64,000 nucleotides of DNA from Paraescarpia echinospica (taxonomy: Eukaryota > Annelida > Polychaeta > Sabellida > Siboglinidae): contig CM034532.1 in the NCBI GenBank assembly GCA_020002185.1, positions 29,237,717 through 29,301,716 of the forward strand. The letters run 5' to 3'. The translations under genes were made by a program, and so were the position numbers. This document shows, piece after piece, positions 22,579 through 35,700 of this stretch (position 1 is the stretch's first letter; every line of letters starts with the position of its first letter). The notes under the pieces are model-generated. The model saw only the letters and a list, made by a program, of their open reading frames with translations. It did not search any database and was not told where the DNA came from.

Positions 22579-23135
22579 ACGAGTGGTTAGCGGCAGATCC
22601 GTCGAACGCTAGATCCTGCGTCAGGAATGTGAACAAATGGTCGAAGTGGTTGGACGTTTTTTTATTATTGGCCATAATTGTAAGTTTAGCAGTTAACGAG
22701 TGGTTAACCGTCGAGCGATGATGCGGAATGAATAGTTTAAAAAAGTCTGAATTGTAAAATTTTCTACACGGGTTGAATTACACCTATAACCAGAACATTA
22801 CAAAGTAACATTTCTGAAGTGACACTACCTAAACAAGAAATATCAGAACTATTCAGATTATGTTCGATTAGTTTAGCAGTAGAAGCATAATTCTTCCAAG
22901 ATAAAAAACAATGACAAAGGACTAACACTGAAAACTAGCTAGTAAATCTAATAAGTGTCCCAAAAGACTGGATGTTATGCCCTAAGCTACTCCATACAAC
23001 AGTGTACACTATACAACAGTGGACACTATGCAACAGTGGACACTGCAACTGTGAGCCGAAAGTTAATCATACGAGTTCTGACTCCTGAGCAAGTCGCAAC
23101 TGAAAGTCAGCAAGTATTGCATACTTGCATTGACT
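22579..23135. other. No gene seen
   Basis: AT-rich sequence with a short degenerate repeat of ACAACAGTGGACACTATGC around 22,995-23,045. No coding evidence. Confidence 0.5.
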
Positions 23136-23139
23136 TCAG

Positions 23140-24250
23140 CGCTACCATCGCCTCCACTACTATCAGCGATACCACCGCTACCACCGTTACCACTGGTACT
23201 ATTGGTACCACCTCTACCATCGGTACCACCTCTACCACAGCTACAGTCGGTATCACCGTTACCATCGGAACCACCGCTACCATTGGTAGAACCGCTACCA
23301 CCGCTACAATCGGTACCACCGCTACAATCGGTACCACCGCTACCATCGGTACCACCTCTGCCACCGCTACAATCGGTACCACCGTTACCATAGGTACCAC
23401 CGCTACCATTGGTACAACCGCTACCACCGATACCTCCATTATACCATTGCTACCATCACTGCCATCAGTACCACCGTCTACTTCGTTACTTTAACTTCGT
23501 TACTTCAATTTCGTTACTTCTACTTCGTTACTTCTACTTTGTGACTTCTACTTCGTTATATTTGCTTCGTTACTTTTATTTCGGTACATTTACTTCGTTA
23601 CTTTAATTTCGTTACTTCTACTAAGTTACTTTTATTTCTTTTCCACTACTTCGTTACATTTGCTTCGTTAATTTTACTTCGTTACTTCTACTTCGTTACT
23701 TTTAGTTCGTAAATTTTACTTCGTTATTTTTAATTCGATGCTTTTAGTTCGTTATTTCTACTTCGCTACTTCGCTATTTTCGCTACTTTGCTTCGACCGA
23801 TACGACCGCTACGACCGATACAACCACTACGAACGATACCACAGCTACGACTGATACCACCGCTACGGCCGATACCACCGCTATAATAGACATCACCGCT
23901 ATAGCCGATATCTTCGCTACTGCCGATAGCTTTGCTTCCACCACTTCCATTGCTACGACCGCTACGACCTTCGTTACTACTACTTCGTTACTTTTACTTC
24001 GTTGCGTCTACTTCGTTTCTTTTACTTACCTATCTTTATTTCATTATATTTATGGTATATTTGGTTTTTGGTATATCGCAACTTCGCTACTTCGAGACTT
24101 CACAACTACGCTACATCGATACTTCACAACTACGCTACTTCGAGACTTCGCAACTTCGCTACATCGACACTTCACAACTACGCTACTGCGAGACTTCACA
24201 CAAATTCGCTACATCGAGACTTCACAACTACGCTACTTCGAGACTTCACA
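23140..24250. repeat. Chain of four different minisatellites
   Basis: 23,140-23,450: ~15-18-bp units of ACCGCTACCATCGGT type. 23,450-23,800: ~11-12-bp units of TACTTCGTTACTT type. 23,800-23,960: units of GACCGATACGACCGCTAC type. 24,066-24,250: 24-bp units of CTTCACAACTACGCTAC plus ATCGAGA. All four share the word CTAC/TTAC with CG steps and grade into one another, as if derived from one ancestral unit. The open frames (Thr/Ile- or Pro/Leu-rich) simply follow the repeat. Confidence 0.85.
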
Positions 24251-24261
24251 ACTGCCTTTCT

Positions 24262-24645
24262 CCATAGTGTCGGAGGCGCAATGCCTGCGAGCGCAGTTAG
24301 TTGTTCTACGTTGGTTGGTCTCAGGCATCCAGTGATGACTCGTAGGGAGTTTTTAATGCTGGTGTCTACTTTTGATGTGTATGCACTCCTGCACCACACT
24401 GGTGCACAGTTTCTGCCGGCTGGTTAGTTCTTGTTCTTCGCCCATCAAAGCATCAATATCATCAGCAAAACGTAGGTTGGTGATTATCCCGCCTCTTATG
24501 CCAACTGTTCCAGCATGATCTTCCAGAGCATCGGTTATTATTCATTCGATGATTGTGTTGAATAGAGTGGACGAGAGTAGACAGCCTTGTCTGACTCCGA
24601 CTGTTGTGCGGTACCTCTCACCTATATTGCCACTGGCAAGGACTG
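24262..24645 (-). mobile_element. Internally deleted LINE RT fragment
   Basis: On the minus strand the order is TVVGVRQGCLLSS (RT4), then NLRFADDIDALMGEE (RT5 with FADD). It then jumps directly to SLRVITGCLRPT and LAGIAPPTL, which belong to the extreme C-terminus of an RT ORF. About 250 residues between FADD and the C-terminus are absent. The unit 2 copy is at 33,000-33,372. Confidence 0.65.
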
Positions 24646-24670
24646 TTTTACATTCACATTCACACGGTCA

Positions 24671-25024
24671 GAATGAGTGATGGGAGTGAGAAGGAGCCAC
24701 TGGCCAAGATCTGGAAAATCAACTGTGCATCTCCCCCTCCCTTGTTGCAAGACTTTTACCAACCACATCAGGAGAGCACACTTTGTTGCACGGATGTGGA
24801 AGAGGGTTGACCAGCCTGACCCGACTTGCGAGGCGAGGCCCACTGACTGTGGATGGACAGAGAAATTAAGCAGTTTGGAGCTGGAGTGGTTCCAAGGGAG
24901 TTCATTGCCGGAATCTTTGTCAGCAACTCCCATTGATGCTGAGGACGTCGTCGGAGCGATGGACGATGACGATTCGGACGTCTGGACAGACGATGCCAGT
25001 GACGAGAGCGACGAAGATATCTAA
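24671..25024 (+). pseudogene. Acidic-tail ORF remnant, unit 2 copy (5' cut by duplication)
   Basis: Copy of the 3' half of the ORF at 15,735-16,286. It begins at the duplication junction, so the upstream TDVNEARYRAF part is missing. The frame ends in the same Asp/Glu-rich tail. Confidence 0.5.
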
Positions 25025-25284
25025 TCACTAGTCCTGTGTATGTCGCGTCTGTACTGATGATAGAGATCTTTTTCAAAATGTATTCATGCGTCATCACGTT
25101 AATCTAAAAACGAGGCTAACTTAGCATCTCCTTTCGCGTCTCTAGCAACTGTATGTGAGCAACATGGTTTAGTGTTGTTTTCCATGTTGCTTCTCAGATT
25201 CTATAATTCCATTATTCCCCAAAGGATATTGATCTTCAAAAGGTGTTGATTAAAAATATTAAAAGAGATCCCGTTACAATCTTC

Positions 25285-25285
25285 C

Positions 25286-25361
<76 letters not shown>
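25285..25361. repeat. (AT)n(GT)n microsatellite, unit 2
   Basis: Same composition and length as 16,547-16,623. Confidence 0.95.
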
Positions 25362-25363
<2 letters not shown>

Positions 25364-25437
25364 TGTAGTGATCATTGTTTAGTAAGTGGAAAGGGGGCAG
25401 CAGTATTCTCAGAGAATCTCCTGAGATCTGTTGACAG

Positions 25438-28435
25438 TGGGACAGGTTGCATCTATTTAAACTAAATTCGCTGGGGGGACTCGCAGAGAAGCCTGAAACT
25501 GGAGGCATAGATAAAGACAGCAAAAATTATTCAGCAAAGAACAGTCTGGAAAACTGTTCTGAAGCTGGATATAAATGTGTTTGTTTAAATGCAAGGAGTA
25601 TAGTAAACAAAAGAAATGAACTAAACATTATGGTAGAAGATACTGACCCTCACATAATAGGTATAACCGAATCATGGGCAACCACCGATGTATCAGATGC
25701 CGAATTGGGACTGACAGGATATGTAATGTTTAGGAAAGATAGAATAGGAAGAAGGTGGAGTTATTTTATATATTAAAGAATCTATCCAGGCTTATGAAAT
25801 AAAATTAGACAGAGAAGCAGATTGCGAAGAAGCTTTTTGGTGTAACATAGTTACAGGAAAGTCAGCGTTAACGGTTGGATTAGTTTATCGAAGTCCAAAC
25901 ATAAGCATAGAAGAGAATGAAAAAATACAAAACGCTATAAGGGAAGTGAGCAAACGGGACTGTGTTATTATGGGGGATTTCAACCATGGGCATATAAAAT
26001 GGAAATCTCTACAGAGTATGGGTAGTGAGGACCACAAGTTTTTAGTTTTAGTACAAGATAGTTTCCTTTCTCAACATGTGCTAGAACCAACCAGGGGAGA
26101 GAATGTGTTAGACATAGTTTTGTCCTCACATAATGAATTAGTTGACAATGTCAGGGTATGTGAGCCACTGGGGAATAGTGATCACAACCAGATACATTTT
26201 ACCATCAAAGTAAAATCAGAAAGGAATAGTAAAAAGCAGTACAGGAGAAATTTCCACAAAGGAAAATATCAGGACATAAGGAAATATTTAGCAAAGATAG
26301 ACTGGAATAACACACTGAAGAATAAGACAGCAACAGAATGCTGGAATATCTTAAAGAGTGAAATTGAATGCATCATCGTCAAATTTGTTCCCTTAAAAAC
26401 ACGGGAAACGGTCCAAAAAGAAACACTTATCGAAAGAAGCCATTAGAAAAATTCAGTATAAACAAATGATGTGGAAGTCATATAGACGAACTGGAAATGA
26501 CGAAGACTACAACATTTATAAAGAAGCACTAAACCAAGCTACAGCTGAAATTAGAAATTCAAAGAGAAGCTATGAACATAAATTAGCTTGTAATATAAAA
26601 CATGACAGCAAGAGTTTTTATGCATATGTTCGAAGCAAACAGAAAGTTCAGGATAAGGTCGGTCCTCTAGAAGATAGTGCTGGAAATATAATATCAGAAG
26701 GATTCTTAATGACAGAAGACCTGAATGAGTATTTTAGTTCAGTGTTTACCAGAGAAGACACTAGTTCACTGCCAGTACCAGAGGCTAAGTTCAAGGGGGC
26801 AGAATCAGACTATTTAAAACAGTTAATTGTAACCCCAGAAATGGTAGCTAAGAAAATCAGGGCTATGAAGGATAATAAATCACCTGGAGTGGATGGTATT
26901 CCACCCAAACTACTATTGGAAATTGTAGAACAAATTAGCATACCGCTTGCAACAGTTTTCAACTTGTCATTAGAAGAGGGAGTGGTTCCTTTAGAATGGA
27001 AAGAAGCAAACATTATACCGTTATTTAAAAAAGGTTCGAGAAACAAGTCAAATAATTATAGACCAGTTAGTTTAACATCAGTGATTTGTAAATTATTAGA
27101 AAGACTAATTAAAGATCACATGGTGGATTTTCTTGTTAAACATAACTTGATAAACCCATCTCAACATGGGTTTCTAAAAGCGAGGTCATGCTTAACAAAT
27201 ATGTTATGTTTTTGGAAGATATCACTAAGTGGGTAGATGATGGATCACCAGTAGATATCATCTACTTAGATTTTCAAAAAGCTTTCGACAAAGTGCCACA
27301 TCAGAGATTACTGCTTAAACTAAAGGCCCATGGCATAGGAAATGGTATAATTAACTGGATAGAAAAATGGCTGATTGACAGAAGACAGCGGGTAGTTGTT
27401 GATGGGGAGGCTTCAAACTGGAAATCAGTTTTGAGTGGGGTTCCACAGGGATCAGTACTGGGACCTATATTATTCTTAATATATATAAACGATTTGGACG
27501 ATCATATAGCTAGCAAGGTGTTGAAATTTGCAGATGATACAAAAGTGTTTAGAAGGATTAAAAGTGACGGAGATAGACAGCATTTACAAGATGATCTTGA
27601 CAGGTTGATCAAATGGTCTGAAAAGTGGCAAATGTTGTTCAATTTTGGGAAATATAAATGTCTTCACACAGGACATGGGAACGAATATGTAGAATATACA
27701 ATGGGGGGAACTGTACTAAATACTACTGTAAAAGAAAAAGACTTAGGGCTGACAATTAGTGCTGACATGAAGGTTTCAGAGCAGTGTGGAATTGCAGCTT
27801 CAAAAGGAAATCAAATCCTTGGATGGATTAGGCGAAATATAGCATATAAAGAAAAAAAAAAATAATACCGCTGTACAAAACAATAGTTAGGCCTCATTTA
27901 GAATATTGTATACAAACGTGGAGGCCATACCGCAAGAAGGTCATAGATATGCTAGAAAGAGTACAGAGGAGAGCGACTAAAATGATACCAAAACTGAGGG
28001 ATCTTAGTTATGAAAAACGCCTAAAAGAATGTGGTTTAACAACACTAGAGACCAGGAGATTGAGAGGAGATCAGATAGAAGTGTTTAAAATATTGAATGG
28101 CTATGAAAATATTGATAGAAATATGTTTTTTTCAGTTAAGAAAGATAGAAAGACTAGAGGACATGAAGTTACATTAGTAAAGGAACAGTGTAGATTAGAC
28201 GTAAGAAAGTTTTCATTTTCACAAAGGACTGTGGATGTATGGAACAGATTATCTGATGATTGTGTGGGTGCTAGTAGTGTGAATATGTTTAAAAATAAAA
28301 TCGACACATACCTCAGAAGGGCTGGATATATGTAGATAAAAGGGTTGGACTCTCGATAAGCCAAAGGGCTTCCTTGTCCACCTGCCATCTAGAGTTAATT
28401 CTCTGGATGGCAATCTTGTTAAATCTTGTTAAATC
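25438..28435 (+). mobile_element. CR1-like non-LTR retrotransposon, copy D
   Basis: Duplicate of copy C with the same 5' extent, EN start, 3' stem-loop (28,383-28,412) and tail. It carries a dozen or more point differences from C. Confidence 0.85.
25447..28335 (+). pseudogene. EN-RT ORF of CR1-like copy D, disrupted differently from C
   Basis: It shares with C the EN frameshift (near 25,752), the break before the RT and the A-run frameshift near 27,853-27,863. Unlike C it keeps Trp at the RT2 position, so the RT is open from 26,466 to 27,236. It then loses one T near 27,214, at the same T-run that is broken in copy B. The frame 27,188-27,865 carries YLDFQKAFDKVPH, SGVPQGSVLGP and FADDTKVF. 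The C-terminal frame 27,949-28,335 reaches the normal stop, whereas C stops early at 19,554. Confidence 0.85.
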
Positions 28436-28711
28436 TAGTATCGTTGTGTGTCCTAAGTTCGTTCATCGTCCAGTTCAGTGTCCCCTTAGGATTGCTTCGT
28501 GTTTTATATTTTGTTTGACTGCTCCTGTGAACATTTATGTTGATATTGCAGCTACAATAGGCAATATGCCTGGCTGGTATGAGATGTTTATGTTTATATA
28601 TGATTAGATTTGAGAAAACCAACACAATACCTAATTGCCACGGAATTTCGCGATGGACGGACTCGGGCAACTGTAGTATACATACTTACCTTGGATGATG
28701 TGGTCATTAAC

Positions 28712-29307
28712 ACAAATTGTGTAACTGCCCCACAACATGTAATTGTCCCATGTCCCACCGCTGGTAACTGTCCCAACGAAGGTACATATCTCACTACAGG
28801 TAATTCTCCCCTGTACCACCACGGGTAGCTCTCCCTGTTCACCATAAGTAACTGTACCCATATCCCACTAAATGTAATTGTCCCCAGTCCCACCGCAGCT
28901 AATTGTCCCCCATAGGAAACTGGCCCCTGTCTCACCGCAGGTAACTGTCCCCCAATAAAAAACTGCCCTATGTCTCACCGCAGGTAACTGTCCCACCAGA
29001 GGTAAAACCCTCCTCTCCTAGTACAAGTAACTGTCACTCCAGAGGGAACTGCCCCTCTCCTACTGCAAGAACATATTTGAACAGTTATCCTGTCGCGTCT
29101 GTACTGACGATAGTGTGCTGAAGATGTATGAACAGTTACCCTGTCACGTCTTTACTGATGATGTGTGTGGTTATCTTGTTGCGTCGGTTGAGAGTGCTGA
29201 AGATATGTAAATAGTTGTCCTGTCGTGCTGTACTAATAATGGATGTGCTGAAGATATAATTATGAATAGTTAACCTGTCGCATAGTCCTGTGCATCACTA
29301 AGTTAAT
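28712..29307. repeat. Degenerate tandem-repeat blocks, unit 2 copy
   Basis: Duplicate of 19,975-20,570 with no difference that I noticed. Confidence 0.65.
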
Positions 29308-29333
29308 TTGTTATCTTGCAATGATATTGTTAA

Positions 29334-29797
29334 CACAGCTGTTCTACAACGGCGCCATCTACCGGACTGCGAAATCCGCTAGGTGTTTGCGCGAATAAAT
29401 ATAGTTTCGTCAATCTTTGGGGGTTGCTGTCAGGAGGATTCCACAACTTAAAGTTGCTGGCATCGGTCATTCCGTACTCGGGGAACACCAGGGAAACTTT
29501 TGAAACTGGGTTTAGCCTTGGCGCCGTTCACATAAATAAATGTACTTTTTGGCACACTTCGGGGGCTATTGTCAGGGGGGTTCCACCGCCTAAAGTTGCT
29601 GTCATTGGTCATTCCGTACTCGGAGAACACCAGGGAAACTTTTGAAACTGTTTTGCCCACTTCAGCTGGATGATTTAGAGAGTATTCCACCACCCAAGAC
29701 CCGGCAGTAACTAATTTTTATGATGTCGGGGATGGTTCTTCTAACACATGGGGTCAAACATTTTGGCCCTGTTTATATAAATAAAAGTGCTGGGATC
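29334..29797 (+). repeat. Dispersed repeat, unit 2 copy
   Basis: Duplicate of 20,597-21,060, including the internal duplication. 29,798-30,390 shows nothing recognisable. Confidence 0.7.
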
Positions 29798-30396
29798 CCG
29801 CTCTATATCCATATGTACGTCAATGTGTATACGAGTACATATGATCAGTCTTTGTATTATGTATGTAAGTTGATACATTAACTAATTATCAACTATAAAA
29901 AAAACAAGTCACATGCTATTCTGATTTGTGTCATGTAAATGTTGTTGTTTACATTTACGGGGTGGCTCCTGTGCTAGCGATATTATATATATATCTTAAA
30001 GGCCATATATTGTCCAAATGTTTTTTCCAGAGAACTATGTAAATATACTTGAACATGTGTGTTACTCAATGTTATCACAAATCCGAAGCCACATGTTTGC
30101 AAAAACATTGATAACATTGGTCTTAAACAGTGACCTGGAAATGTCTGTTTTCCGGAAACGTCCGAAGGCGCAGATACGTGACGTCACTCGTGGAACCGGT
30201 TATACGGTCACACGGTCTACGCGACTAAATGTTATTTCATTATAATTATATTTCAGCTGTTTTTATCATTAACATGAATAATTGATGAAGATATGTGGGA
30301 AACAGTGACATTTCAGTTGGAAATTCGGTGGACATCTTCCCAAAAGACCCAATTTGTCGGCAGAAAATTAAACATTTTGTATGTAAAGGACGGGAT

Positions 30397-31315
30397 CCAT
30401 GCTGCGCATACGGCAAATAACCTCACTTGCGGTTCAGATCTGCCGACGGATATATCTTATGAGGTGGAAGATGGGTGTCAAAATACAGTTAGATGTCAAT
30501 AAATCAACAGTATATGACACATTTGCACGTTTGCTTCTGTTCAAGGTGACTACGGGGTACCGCGGCGAAGTCTTGCCAGACACATCAGAGGCATGGTCAA
30601 ACAACCCGGCAGAATTATACTGGGCAGCAAAACAACGACGTTCTCACCGCTATTTGAGGCTGACCTGGTGAAACACGTGAAAGAAATGGAGTCATCCATG
30701 TACTGCCTAACAATGATTGACCTGCGTCGTTTAACATTATGATATTATCGAACGCGTGGGCATAGCACACCCATTCGATGTTACCAGTGGGCTGGCCGGT
30801 TTAGATTGGGCAAGGGCCTTCATTCGCCGGCATACAACGCTCACCACCAGAAGACCAATTGCAGCTAGCATCGCACATGTGAAAGGGTTGGTTTCGGGCC
30901 AAAACGCATTTAGAACTGGGATGAAGCAGCTTTCACTACCGTTGCAAAGCCACCTAAGGTTGTTTGTACGAAATACATTAATCAAGTGCGAAAAGTATCC
31001 AGCTGGTGTGTTCGTCCCACCTATATTCGTCTTTCCACGCATCAACGAATGGTTGAGTATTTGATAAATGGAGCCCTGGCAAGCTCCGTGGTACCGTAAA
31101 CGCCCGTGGGTCGGGCAACATCGAAAACAAATTATTCCCGAGATGGTTGCACCTCTTCGTCGACACGGCTGGTTGCCTGCGTCGAGCCATTCAGAAGTAG
31201 TAGATCTAGCGAAAGATGGATTCAATGCCAGATCTGTCACCACTGGTCGCACCATGATTGCACCGAGGGTGGCAGATTTTTTGTTTGTCACAATTGCGAG
31301 CCTGACAGTGAGTGA
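30397..31315 (+). pseudogene. Decayed pogo/Tigger-type transposase, unit 2 copy
   Basis: Duplicate of 21,660-22,578 with the same frame breaks and the same PHD-like finger ending at 31,315. No independent information, but the identity shows it was already dead before the duplication. Confidence 0.65.
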
Positions 31316-31876
31316 ACGAGTGGTTAGCGGCAGATCCGTCGAACGCTAGATCCTGCGTCAGGAATGTGAACAAATGGTCGAAGTGGTTGGACGTTTTTTT
31401 ATTATTGGCCATAATTGTAAGTTTAGCAGTTAACGAGTGGTTAACCGTCGAGCGATGATGCGGAATGAATAGTTTAAAAAAGTCTGAATTGTAAAATTTT
31501 CTACACGGGTTGAATTACACCTATAACCAGAACATTACAAAGTAACATTTCTGAAGTGACACTACCTAAACAAGAAATATCAGAACTATTCAGATTATGT
31601 TCGATTAGTTTAGCAGTAGAAGCATAATTCTTCCAAGATAAAAAACAATGACAAAGGACTAACACTGAAAACTAGCTAGTAAATCTAATAAGTGTCCCAA
31701 AAGACTGGATGTTATGCCCTAAGCTACTCCATACAACAGTGTACACTATACAACAGTGGACACTATGCAACAGTGGACACTGCAACTGTGAGCCGAAAGT
31801 TAATCATACGAGTTCTGACTCCTGAGCAAGTCGCAACTGAAAGTCAGCAAGTATTGCATACTTGCATTGACTTCAG

Positions 31877-32990
31877 CGCTACCATCGCCTCCACTACTAT
31901 CAGCGATACCACCGCTACCACCGTTACCACTGGTACTATTGGTACCACCTCTACCATCGGTACCACCTCTACCACAGCTACAGTCGGTATCACCGTTACC
32001 ATCGGAACCACCGCTACCATTGGTAGAACCGCTACCACCGCTACAATCGGTACCACCGCTACAATCGGTACCACCGCTACCATCGGTACCACCTCTGCCA
32101 CCGCTACAATCGGTACCACCGTTACCATAGGTACCACCGCTACCATTGGTACAACCGCTACCACCGATACCTCCATTATACCATTGCTACCATCACTGCC
32201 ATCAGTACCACCGTCTACTTCGTTACTTTAACTTCGTTACTTCAATTTCGTTACTTCTACTTCGTTACTTCTACTTTGTGACTTCTACTTCGTTATATTT
32301 GCTTCGTTACTTTTATTTCGGTACATTTACTTCGTTACTTTAATTTCGTTACTTCTACTAAGTTACTTTTATTTCTTTTCCACTACTTCGTTACATTTGC
32401 TTCGTTAATTTTACTTCGTTACTTCTACTTCGTTACTTTTAGTTCGTAAATTTTACTTCGTTATTTTTAATTCGATGCTTTTAGTTCGTTATTTCTACTT
32501 CGCTACTTCGCTATTTTCGCTACTTTGCTTCGACCGATACGACCGCTACGACCGATACAACCACTACGAACGATACCACAGCTACGACTGATACCACCGC
32601 TACGGCCGATACCACCGCTATAATAGACATCACCGCTATAGCCGATATCTTCGCTACTGCCGATAGCTTTGCTTCCACCACTTCCATTGCTACGACCGCT
32701 ACGACCTTCGTTACTACTACTTCGTTACTTTTACTTCGTTGCGTCTACTTCGTTTCTTTTTACTTACCTATCTTTATTTCATTATATTTACGGTATATTT
32801 GGTTTTTGGTATATCGCAACTTCGCTACTTCGAGACTTCACAACTACGCTACATCGAGACTTCACAACTACGTTACTTCGAGACTTCGCAACTTCGCTAC
32901 ATCGAGACTTCACAACTATGCTACTGCGAGACTTCACACAAATTCGCTACATCGAGACTTCACAACTACGCCACTTCGAGACTTCACAAC
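31877..32990. repeat. Chain of four minisatellites, unit 2 copy
   Basis: Duplicate of 23,140-24,250. The first three arrays match unit 1. The last array (about 32,815-32,990, 24-bp units) carries several substitutions relative to unit 1. Confidence 0.85.
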
Positions 32991-32999
32991 TGCCTTTCT

Positions 33000-33372
33000 C
33001 CGTAGTGTCGGAGGCGCAATGCCTGCCAGCGCAGTTAGTTGTTCTACGTTGGTTGGTCTCAGGCATCCAGTGATGACTCGTAGGGAGTTTTTAATGCTGG
33101 TGTCTACTTTTGATGTGCTGGTGCACAGTTTCTGCCGGCTGGTTAGTTCTTGTTCTTCGCCCATCAAAGCATCAATATCATCAGCAAAACGTAGGTTGGT
33201 GATTATCCCGCCTCTTATGCCAACTGTTCCAGCATGATCTTCCAGAGCATCGGTTATTATTCATTCGATGATTGTGTTGAATAGAGTGGACGAGAGTAGA
33301 CAGCCTTGTCTGACTCCGACTGTTGTGCGGTACCTCTCACCTTATATTGCCACTGGCAAGGACTGTTTTACA
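33000..33372 (-). mobile_element. Internally deleted LINE RT fragment, unit 2 copy
   Basis: Duplicate of 24,262-24,645 with a 20-bp deletion between the FADD block and the C-terminal block, which here joins RQKLC directly to TSTSKVD in one minus-strand frame. Confidence 0.65.
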
Positions 33373-33390
33373 TTCACATTCACACGGTCA

Positions 33391-34075
33391 GTACAAGGGA
33401 GATTAAATGATGCAGTGTTGATGCGGCCATTGACGTTGAGGGTCACTCCTAGAGGACTGGACGGGGGGGGGGGGCACCTACTATACTAGGTTCATTACAA
33501 CCATGCTTTCACACGTCGCAATGATTATCTAGGCAGATAGTTGTATGCCTGTTTCCTGTCAGTCGTAAAGCATCGGACTGAAAGAGGCGGTCGCATTAAA
33601 ACCGCTTCTGTCGATTGGGGACATCCAGGCGGATGTCCTCACTATATGGTCAATTGCACTAGGTTGAATGGTCGCGTCCTCACTCGACAGGGCATTAAGA
33701 ACAATTATCTGGATAATGCAGAGCATTTGTGTCGTATAATTGTGATAAACGCAGCCAGCGTCAACAATAAAATGAAAGGATATTGTAGTTGAAATATACA
33801 CTATCATGAAATCTTTCAAATGCTAATGCGATGGCGATTGCTTGCATGACGTGTTGATGACGTACGCGCAAATAACCTAAGTTATTCAAGAACGTTGGTA
33901 GCAGTGATGTGACAATCGTGATGACATGTTCTGCCATTCCTCCTTAGGTGCGATGTATTATTCGTGATGTTCGTTCTTACGTGTTGTCTGTTGTTCGCGG
34001 TACTTGTCCTTATGTGTGGTATGTGATTCGTGGTACTCGTACTTACTGTGCGGTAGGGAGGCAGAGAGGAAGAGG
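33391..34075. other. No gene seen
   Basis: Unique sequence between the duplication and the GA tract, with an 11-12-base G-run at about 33,462-33,473. A short frame near 33,740 (INAASVNNKM) faintly recalls the start of a LINE endonuclease but is too short to call. Confidence 0.5.
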
Positions 34076-34855
<780 letters not shown>

Positions 34856-35330
34856 ACTTTGCTTTTAACGTAACGTTTGAGAATTGGTATGGTCGAAATG
34901 TAAATGGTCAGTTGAGAATTGATACGTCTGAACGGGCAGCTGAAACTAAATAATCGGGGTTTGACCTCTCAGTAGGGGGTATGTTCCTAAGCGGGGACAT
35001 CAACGTGCTTCGACTTTTCTAAGAAAATGGTTTAGTCGAAGCAATAGAATTTGTGATCAGCAGTGCCTTGGACATACGTAGGCGTCAGTGTATGAATTCT
35101 AAGGAATAAAGCAATTTACCATAATGCGTCAAGCACGCGTAAACGGCACTGGCTTTCAATTGCCAACAAATCAAATACCTACGTCACGGCGGGCGCAATA
35201 AAACAAAATTCTTGGGAAATTTATTGACAGCCGTTGAGGCTAGGGTGTGCGTACCGGGCGGTTCCTATAGCGCCCGACGTAAGAGAGACGTCTCTTCAAG
35301 GTTGTCAGTTACATTCTGCATGCACCGTTA
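34856..35330. repeat. Right arm of the inverted repeat (partner 1-430)
   Basis: Reverse complement of the left edge of the window, from the GCTTTTAACGTAACGTTTGA block to the ATTCTGCATGCACCGTTA block. It retains two segments (about 26 and 44 bp) missing from the left arm and so is the fuller copy. Confidence 0.8.
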
Positions 35331-35344
35331 CACTTAACAGGGGA

Positions 35345-35700
35345 CGTGTTTACTTGAACAGTTTATTTAATAAACGCGTAATTTCCAGCTTCAGTTCTTC
35401 TGGGATGTTGTCAACAACTGGTGATTTTCTTTTTTTCGATTGGCTTAATGCGTCGTCTACTTCTTCTCTTAAAACAGATGTGTCAATGTCAAACAGTTTG
35501 TTGTGAATTTTGAAGTAGGCTCGTGTCCAGATTTAGTTCATAGTGATAATTGGTATATGTCTTTGCAATACTCTGATCAGTATTCCAGTAGTGCATCATA
35601 TTCAGTTTGGTTCTCATTTTTGTCTTCAGTGTGTGAGTGTCTTCTATGCTTTGTTTTGGCGAGTGCCTTCAAGATGTTATTTGCTTGTCTGCTGTTATTT
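35345..35700 (-). mobile_element. LINE fragment: EN-RT linker and RT start
   Basis: The minus strand reads ANNILKALAKTKHRR, then EDKNENQT, then EYCKDIYQL, then EEVDDALSQSKKRKSP and VDNIPEEL with frame breaks. This is the usual passage from linker to RT1 of APE-type LINEs. The RT core is missing. It is probably continuous with 36,343-37,170, the two being separated by CR1-like copy E. Confidence 0.6.

Larger units (their letters stand above)
15933..24670. repeat. 8.74-kb tandem duplication, unit 1
   Basis: The block recurs head-to-tail at 24,671-33,390 with offsets of 8738 falling to 8720 bp after small indels. The junctions share only the trinucleotide TCA. Left of 15,933 the acidic ORF continues; left of 24,671 lies the end of unit 1, so unit 2 starts in mid-ORF. 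Length, order and even the (GT)n tract are the same in both. Confidence 0.95.
24671..33390. repeat. 8.72-kb tandem duplication, unit 2
   Basis: Second unit of the duplication. It is 18 bp shorter overall, chiefly because of a 20-bp loss in the LINE fragment near 33,115. Differences from unit 1 are clustered in the CR1-like ORF and in the last ~350 bp. The intervening 4.3 kb reads as identical in every frame I compared. Confidence 0.95.

Noticed and set aside
23107..23439. Val/Pro/Met-rich 110-codon minus-strand frame and Thr/Ile-rich plus frame
   Set aside because: Both are translations of the ACCGCTACCATCGGT minisatellite.
33721..33792. LINE endonuclease start (INAASVNNKM)
   Set aside because: Only about ten residues match the LNARSxxNK pattern and nothing downstream continues the domain.
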